DNA of 64,000 bases, taken from positions 3,534,001-3,598,000 of the forward strand of contig OZ241901.1 in assembly GCA_965202895.1 (NCBI GenBank). Direction: 5' to 3'. Positions within the stretch are counted from its first letter, which is position 1, and every line of letters starts with the position of its first letter. The position numbers and the translations under genes were made by a program. The notes beneath the pieces were generated by a model. The model saw only the letters and a program-made list of their open reading frames with translations. It was not told where the DNA came from and did not search any database. Of this stretch, positions 59,525 through 64,000 are shown one piece after another. This DNA comes from JAJDXW01 sp965202895 (GTDB lineage Bacteria > Pseudomonadota > Gammaproteobacteria > HK1).

Positions 59525-60646
59525 ATGGCCCCCGCGCCCGGCGGCGAGGCCTTCGTCCGGTTCGCGGACGTGCAGAAGAGCTACGACGGCGAGACCCTCG
59601 TCGTCGAGAACCTGAACCTCGACATCGAGCGGGGCGAGTTCCTCACCATGCTGGGTCCCTCCGGCTCGGGGAAGACCACCTGCCTCATGATGCTCGCCGG
59701 GTTCGAGACCGCGACCTACGGCGAGATCTTCCTCGACGGGCGCCCGATCAACAACGTCGCGCCGCACCGGCGCGACATCGGGATGGTGTTCCAGAACTAC
59801 GCCCTCTTTCCCCACATGACCGTGCACGAGAACCTCGCCTTCCCGCTCGAGGTGCGCAAGCTCGCGAAGGCCGAGGTCGAGGAGCGCGTCGCCCGCGCGC
59901 TCGACATGGTGGAGCTCGCGGGCTTCGGAAGCCGGCGGCCCGCCCAGCTCTCCGGCGGGCAGCAGCAGCGGGTGGCGGTCGCCCGCGCCCTCGTCTTCGA
60001 GCCCAAGCTCGTCCTCATGGACGAGCCCCTCGGCGCCCTCGACAAGCAGCTTCGAGAGCAGATGCAGTTCGAGATCCGGCACATCCACGAACGCCTGGGG
60101 GTCACCGTGGTCTACGTGACCCATGACCAGAGCGAAGCGCTCACCATGTCCAACCGGATCGCGGTCTTCAACGATGGGGTGATCCAGCAGCTCTCCACCC
60201 CCGAAGGGCTCTACGAACGCCCGGAGAACGCCTTCGTCGCCCAGTTCATCGGCGAGAACAACCGGTTGATCGGCTCGGTGGCGGAGCGCGAAGGGGACCG
60301 CTGCTCGATCGCGATGGACGGCGGGGCGGTGGTGAGCGCGCTCGCGGTGAGCTGCGGCGGCGCGGGGGAGGCGACCACCCTCTCCCTCCGCCCGGAGCGC
60401 GTCACCGTCGCACCGGAGCCGGGGTCTTGCCCCAACGTCTTCGAGGCGGTGGTCGAGGAATTGATCTACCTGGGCGACCACGTGCGGTCCCGGCTTCGCC
60501 TGCTCGGCAACGACGAGTTCATCGTGAAGGTGCCGAATTCCGGCCTGCACCGGCCGATGCGGGTGGGCGAGACCGTCCAGGTGGGTTGGAGCGCCGAGGA
60601 CTGCCGGGCCCTGGATTCACCCCCGTCCTCGTCCCCGATGAACTGA
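59525..60646 (+). CDS. potA: spermidine/putrescine-type ABC transporter ATPase
   Basis: A 373-residue ATPase with an extra regulatory TOBE-like C-terminal domain. Motifs: Walker A GPSGSGKTT (44-52), Q-loop VFQNYALFPHMT, signature LSGGQQQR, Walker B LVLMDEPLGALD and switch VTHDQSEA. The C-terminus (SLRPERVTVAPE, YLGDHVRSRLRL) is of PotA type. It energises polyamine or related-compound uptake with the PotBC permease and PotD. Confidence 0.93.
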   Translation: MAPAPGGEAFVRFADVQKSYDGETLVVENLNLDIERGEFLTMLGPSGSGKTTCLMMLAGFETATYGEIFLDGRPINNVAPHRRDIGMVFQNYALFPHMTVHENLAFPLEVRKLAKAEVEERVARALDMVELAGFGSRRPAQLSGGQQQRVAVARALVFEPKLVLMDEPLGALDKQLREQMQFEIRHIHERLGVTVVYVTHDQSEALTMSNRIAVFNDGVIQQLSTPEGLYERPENAFVAQFIGENNRLIGSVAEREGDRCSIAMDGGAVVSALAVSCGGAGEATTLSLRPERVTVAPEPGSCPNVFEAVVEELIYLGDHVRSRLRLLGNDEFIVKVPNSGLHRPMRVGETVQVGWSAEDCRALDSPPSSSPMN

Positions 60647-60682
60647 ATCCACTCACGAAACCAAAACCCGAAGGAGGTTCCC

Positions 60683-61771
60683 ATGTACGCAAGAGCAACC
60701 GCCGTCGGCCTCGCCGCGGCGCTGGCCGCCGGGGCCGCCCACGCCCAGACCGAGCTGGTCGTGGTGTCCTGGGGCGGGGCCTATTCCACGAGCCAGCAGA
60801 AGGCCTACCACGACCCCTGGATGGCGATGAACCCCGACATCCGGATCCTGAACGACGACTCCGCCTCCGAGGGCCTCTCGAAGCTCCGCGCCATGGCCGA
60901 GGCGGACAACGTCACCTGGGACCTCGTCGACATGATCGCCTCCGATGCGATCACCGCCTGCGACGAGGGCCTCGTGCTCGAGATCGACCTCGACGACATG
61001 CTCGCCTCGGCGCCGGACGGGACCCCGGCCTCCGAGGACTTCGGGGACATGGTCGTGAGCGAGTGCTTCATCCCCCAGATCGTGTACTCGACGACGTTCG
61101 GCTACCGGACGGATCTGGTGAAGACCCCGCCCACCACGATCGCCGACGTGTTCGATCTCATGAAGATCCCGGGCAAGCGGGGGCTCGAGAAGAAGCCCCT
61201 CGCCAACATCGAGTGGGCCCTGCTCGCGGACGGGGTCGCGCTCGAAGACGTGTACGACCTGCTCTCGACCCGCGAGGGCCTGGACCGGGCCTACGCCAAG
61301 CTCGACACCATCAAGAGCGAGGTCGTCTGGTGGGCGAAGGGCGCGGTGCCGGTGCAGCTACTGGCCGACGGCGAGGTCGTGATCGCGTCGGCGTACAACG
61401 GGCGGCTGTTCTCCGGCATCGAGGAGGAGAAGCAGCCCATCGCGATGATGTGGGACTGGCAGTGGTTCGACATCGACGGATGGGTGGTGCCGAAGGGCGG
61501 GAAGAACGTCGACGAGGTGATGAAGCTCCTTCGCTTCGCGACGGACACCCAGCGGCTCGCGGACCAGGCGAAGTACATCCCCTACGGTCCGGCCCGGATG
61601 TCTTCCGCGCCGCTCGTCGGCAAGCATGCGGATCTCGGGATCGAGATGGGGCCGCACATGCCGACCGCCCCCACGAACTCGAAGACGATGCTTCCCAACA
61701 ACATCGAGTGGTGGGCGGACCACGGCGACGAGATGAACGAACGGTTCAACGCCTGGCTCGCCAGAGGCTGA
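60683..61771 (+). CDS. potD: spermidine/putrescine-type periplasmic binding protein
   Basis: A 362-residue periplasmic protein. The signal peptide is MYARATAVGLAAALAAGAAH with AHA-QTE at the likely cleavage site, and LVVVSWGGAYSTSQQKAYHD is the usual PotD-like opening. C-terminal features include SGIEEEKQPIAMMWDWQWFD and PAPTNSK-like TAPTNSK. A strong AAGGAGG site is seven bases before the ATG. It delivers a polyamine (or opine/agropine-like ligand) to PotB/C. A stem-loop follows the gene. Confidence 0.9.
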   Translation: MYARATAVGLAAALAAGAAHAQTELVVVSWGGAYSTSQQKAYHDPWMAMNPDIRILNDDSASEGLSKLRAMAEADNVTWDLVDMIASDAITACDEGLVLEIDLDDMLASAPDGTPASEDFGDMVVSECFIPQIVYSTTFGYRTDLVKTPPTTIADVFDLMKIPGKRGLEKKPLANIEWALLADGVALEDVYDLLSTREGLDRAYAKLDTIKSEVVWWAKGAVPVQLLADGEVVIASAYNGRLFSGIEEEKQPIAMMWDWQWFDIDGWVVPKGGKNVDEVMKLLRFATDTQRLADQAKYIPYGPARMSSAPLVGKHADLGIEMGPHMPTAPTNSKTMLPNNIEWWADHGDEMNERFNAWLARG

Positions 61772-61822
61772 CGGGCCGGGCGGCGAGGTAGCCGGTACCA
61801 CGCCGCCCCGCCCCGGCTCCAT

Positions 61823-61851
61823 GGCGGCGGGCCGCTCCCCGGCCCGCCGCC
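61823..61851 (+). terminator. stem-loop between potD and potB
   Basis: An 11-bp GC stem (61823-61833 with 61841-61851) and 7-base loop, followed by GTTT, lies 52 bases after the potD stop and 21 bases before the potB start. Only three T's follow, so full termination is unlikely; partial termination or 3'-end protection of a potD message is more likely. Confidence 0.6.
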
Positions 61852-61872
61852 GTTTCGCCCCGGAAGCACATC

Positions 61873-63144
61873 ATGGCCGCCGTCGCTCCGCTCCCGCCCG
61901 CGACCCTCACCACCGCCGACGGGACCCCGCTCAAGGTGAGCTTCGGCCGCGCCTTGCGGCGGAGCCGCCTCAAGGCGCTGGGGCTCGTCCTGCCCTTGTT
62001 CGCGTTCCTGGCCGTCACCTTCCTCGTCCCCATCGGGGACATGCTCTTTCGCAGCGTCGAGAACCAGCTCGTCGGCCAGGTGCTGCACCGCACGGTGGCG
62101 GCGCTCGAGGACTGGGACCCTGCCTCGGGAGCGCTGCCGGAGGAGCCGGTGTTCGAAGCCCTCGTCGCGGATTTCGTCGAGGGCCGGGAGAACCGCACCA
62201 TCGGCCGGGTCGGGGTGCGGCTCAACTACGAGCTGGGCGGCATGTCGAGCCTGTTCCGCAAGACCGGGCGGCGCGCGAAGCGCATCGAGGCCCCCCCCTA
62301 CCGCGAGGCCATGCTCGCGATCGACGAGCGCTGGGGGAGCCTCGACGTCTGGCGGCTCATCGAGCGCGAGAGCGACGCCTACACCGCCTCGTACTATCTC
62401 GCCGCGGCCGACCTCCGGTTCACCCCGGACGGCTCCATCGAGCGCCAGGAGGAGGACCGGCAGATCTATCTGCGGCTGTTCGGCCGGACCCTGTGGCTGA
62501 GCCTCGTCATCACCGTGCTCTGCCTCCTGCTCGGCTACCCGATCTCGTACCTGATGGCGACCCTGCCCGTGCGCACCAGCAACCTGCTGATGATCATGGT
62601 GCTGCTTCCGTTCTGGACCTCCCTGCTGGTGCGCACCACGTGCTGGATCGCGCTTCTCCAGCAGCAGGGGGTCATCAACGATCTGCTCGTGTGGACGGGT
62701 CTCATCGGCGAGGACGACCGCCTCGCGATGATCCACAACCGCACCGGCACGATCGTCGCCATGACCCACATCCTGCTCCCGTTCATGGTGCTGCCCCTCT
62801 ACAGCGTGATGAAGACCATCCCGCCGAGCTACATGCGCGCGGCGCGCTCGCTCGGGGCGAACCCGTTCACCGCCTTCGTGCGGGTGTACATGCCGAACAC
62901 GGTAGCCGGCGTGGGCGCGGGCAGCATCCTCGTCTTCATCATCGCGATCGGGTACTACATCACCCCGGCCCTCGTCGGGGGGACCTCCGGGACCCTCATC
63001 AGCAACTTCATCGCCCACCACATGCAGGTGTCGCTCAACTGGGGACTCGCCGCCGCCCTCGGGGCGCTGCTGCTCGCGGCCGTGCTGGCCCTCTACGTGC
63101 TCTACGACAAGCTGGTCGGCATCGACAACATGAAGCTCGGCTGA
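61873..63144 (+). CDS. potB: spermidine/putrescine-type ABC permease with enlarged periplasmic loop
   Basis: A 423-residue permease; the classical PotB is about 285 residues. The first helix (LGLVLPLFAFLAVTFLVP) is followed by about 150 residues of soluble sequence (roughly 60-200) before the conserved core starts at YLRLFGRTLWLSLVITVLC. The EAA loop is SYMRAARSLGANPFTAFVRVYMP. Longer PotB versions of this kind occur in alphaproteobacteria, as far as I know. It pairs with the PotC-like protein encoded 14 bases downstream. Confidence 0.9.
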   Translation: MAAVAPLPPATLTTADGTPLKVSFGRALRRSRLKALGLVLPLFAFLAVTFLVPIGDMLFRSVENQLVGQVLHRTVAALEDWDPASGALPEEPVFEALVADFVEGRENRTIGRVGVRLNYELGGMSSLFRKTGRRAKRIEAPPYREAMLAIDERWGSLDVWRLIERESDAYTASYYLAAADLRFTPDGSIERQEEDRQIYLRLFGRTLWLSLVITVLCLLLGYPISYLMATLPVRTSNLLMIMVLLPFWTSLLVRTTCWIALLQQQGVINDLLVWTGLIGEDDRLAMIHNRTGTIVAMTHILLPFMVLPLYSVMKTIPPSYMRAARSLGANPFTAFVRVYMPNTVAGVGAGSILVFIIAIGYYITPALVGGTSGTLISNFIAHHMQVSLNWGLAAALGALLLAAVLALYVLYDKLVGIDNMKLG

Positions 63145-63158
63145 CCGCGCGGCGAAGC

Positions 63159-64000
63159 ATGGCCCTTCCCCCCTACACGTCCACCCTCGAGCGCATCTGG
63201 TTCTACACGTTCCGGACCATCTGCGGCCTCATCTTCTTCTTCCTCATCGCGCCGCTCGTCGTCATCGTCCCGCTCTCGTTCAACGCGGTTCCCTACTTCA
63301 CGTTCACCCCGGAGATGCTCTCGCTCGATCCGGCCGGATACTCGCTGCGCTGGTACCAGGACTTCTTCACCAACCTCAACTGGCGGGGGGCGGTCAGGAA
63401 CAGCGTCATCATCGCGTTCTTCGCGACGCTCCTCGCCACCGCCCTCGGGACCCTCGCGGCCCTCGGGCTCAGCCGGGCGCACATGCCGTTCCGGACCACG
63501 GTCATGGGGCTTCTCATCTCGCCGATGATCGTGCCCCTCATCATCTCCGCGGCCGGGATGTACTTCTTCTACTCCAAGGTGGGGCTCCAGGGGAGCTTCC
63601 TCGGGGTGATCCTCGCTCACACCGCGCTCGGGACCCCGTTCGTGGTGATCACGGTGACCGCGACCCTCGTCGGCTTCGACCACAGCCTGACCCGCGCCGC
63701 GGCGAGCCTCGGCGCCTCGCCTCCGCGCACCTTCTTCAGGGTGATCGTTCCGATCATCCTGCCCGGGGTGATCTCGGGGGCGCTCTTCGCGTTCGTGACC
63801 TCGTTCGACGAGGTGGTGGTGATCCTCTTCGTCGCGAGCTACGAGCAGCGGACCATCCCCTGGCAGATGTTCTCCGGGATCCGCGAGCAGATCAGCCCGA
63901 CCATCCTCGCCGTCGCGACCATCCTCGTGTGCGTGTCCATCCTGCTGCTGGTCGCGACCGAGCTCCTCCGGCGGCGGGGCGAACGCCTGCGCGGCCTGAC
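63159..64000 (+). CDS. potC: spermidine/putrescine-type ABC permease, 3' end outside the window
   Basis: Two hundred and eighty residues are visible from ATG at 63159, and the frame is still open at the last base. The helices begin IWFYTFRTICGLIFFFLIAP; the EAA loop is HSLTRAAASLGASPPRTFFRVIVP, and the core is followed by FVTSFDEVVVILFVASYEQRTIP, typical of PotC. It forms the channel with PotB. Since PotC is usually about 265-290 residues, only the last few are likely missing. Confidence 0.9.
   Translation, partial: MALPPYTSTLERIWFYTFRTICGLIFFFLIAPLVVIVPLSFNAVPYFTFTPEMLSLDPAGYSLRWYQDFFTNLNWRGAVRNSVIIAFFATLLATALGTLAALGLSRAHMPFRTTVMGLLISPMIVPLIISAAGMYFFYSKVGLQGSFLGVILAHTALGTPFVVITVTATLVGFDHSLTRAAASLGASPPRTFFRVIVPIILPGVISGALFAFVTSFDEVVVILFVASYEQRTIPWQMFSGIREQISPTILAVATILVCVSILLLVATELLRRRGERLRGL

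Overview
The window is GC-rich (roughly 70% by eye), densely coded bacterial DNA. It most resembles an alphaproteobacterium: it has a complete AapJQMP general L-amino-acid transporter, a Pot-type polyamine transporter with an enlarged PotB, the D-threonate kinase/PdxA2 pair, and a long inserted ABC ATPase/permease next to a small cyclic-nucleotide-binding protein. This placement is inference. There is no rRNA gene, and the single tRNA (Ser, CGA) is not diagnostic. No phage, plasmid, CRISPR or transposase gene was seen.

Layout. 1-1.04 kb: end of a TauD-type dioxygenase and a decayed lipoprotein gene. 1.2-7.1 kb: a complete Dpp/Opp-type peptide transporter (permeases and binding protein on the minus strand, two ATPases on the plus strand). 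7.2-12 kb: an amidase, an SDR and an orphan hydantoinase-B protein. 12.2-19.7 kb: a Uma2-type nuclease fold, an alanine-racemase-like protein lacking several hallmark residues, an MBL hydrolase, the unusual ABC protein and a cNMP-binding protein. 19.7-24.4 kb: a gene-poor, repeat-rich stretch with small membrane/coiled-coil proteins and a DUF4143 ATPase behind a palindromic promoter. 24.4-29.1 kb: a tight minus-strand operon (2Fe-2S protein, HcnB-like and HcnC-like flavoproteins, DapA-family enzyme, preceded by a SlyD-like isomerase), best read as a three-subunit amino/imino-acid dehydrogenase with a lyase or deaminase, hydroxyproline being the leading guess. 29.6-36.1 kb: PPK2, an AAA ATPase, a retropepsin-like protein, HisC, an alpha/beta hydrolase and a MetY-type enzyme. 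36.7-41.1 kb: aapJQMP. 41.2-43.4 kb: tRNA-Ser and nadE. 43.8-54.9 kb: M20 peptidase, FemAB-like protein, two VOC proteins, a PuuE-like deacetylase, a coiled-coil membrane protein, MmgE/PrpD, a PaaK-like ligase, an MBL protein and an acyl-CoA synthetase. 55.1-58.8 kb: amidase, pdxA2 and dtnK, a probable threonate catabolic operon. 59.5-64 kb: potADBC, with potC running off the end.

Many genes import and break down organic nitrogen: four amide- or peptide-bond enzymes, three complete or nearly complete uptake systems (peptides, amino acids, polyamines) and two amino/sugar-acid catabolic clusters. In both the aap and pot operons a strong stem-loop separates the binding-protein gene from the next permease gene, which would let the binding protein be made in excess.

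The most unusual content is non-coding. Two families of 240-310 bp intergenic repeats share an interchangeable hairpin core. The stem sequence differs between copies yet stays self-complementary in each. One copy is a chimera of both families, one has a candidate target-site duplication, and two inverted copies bracket a 3.6-kb segment carrying the DUF4143 ATPase. This is the best candidate here for an undescribed mobile or regulatory system.
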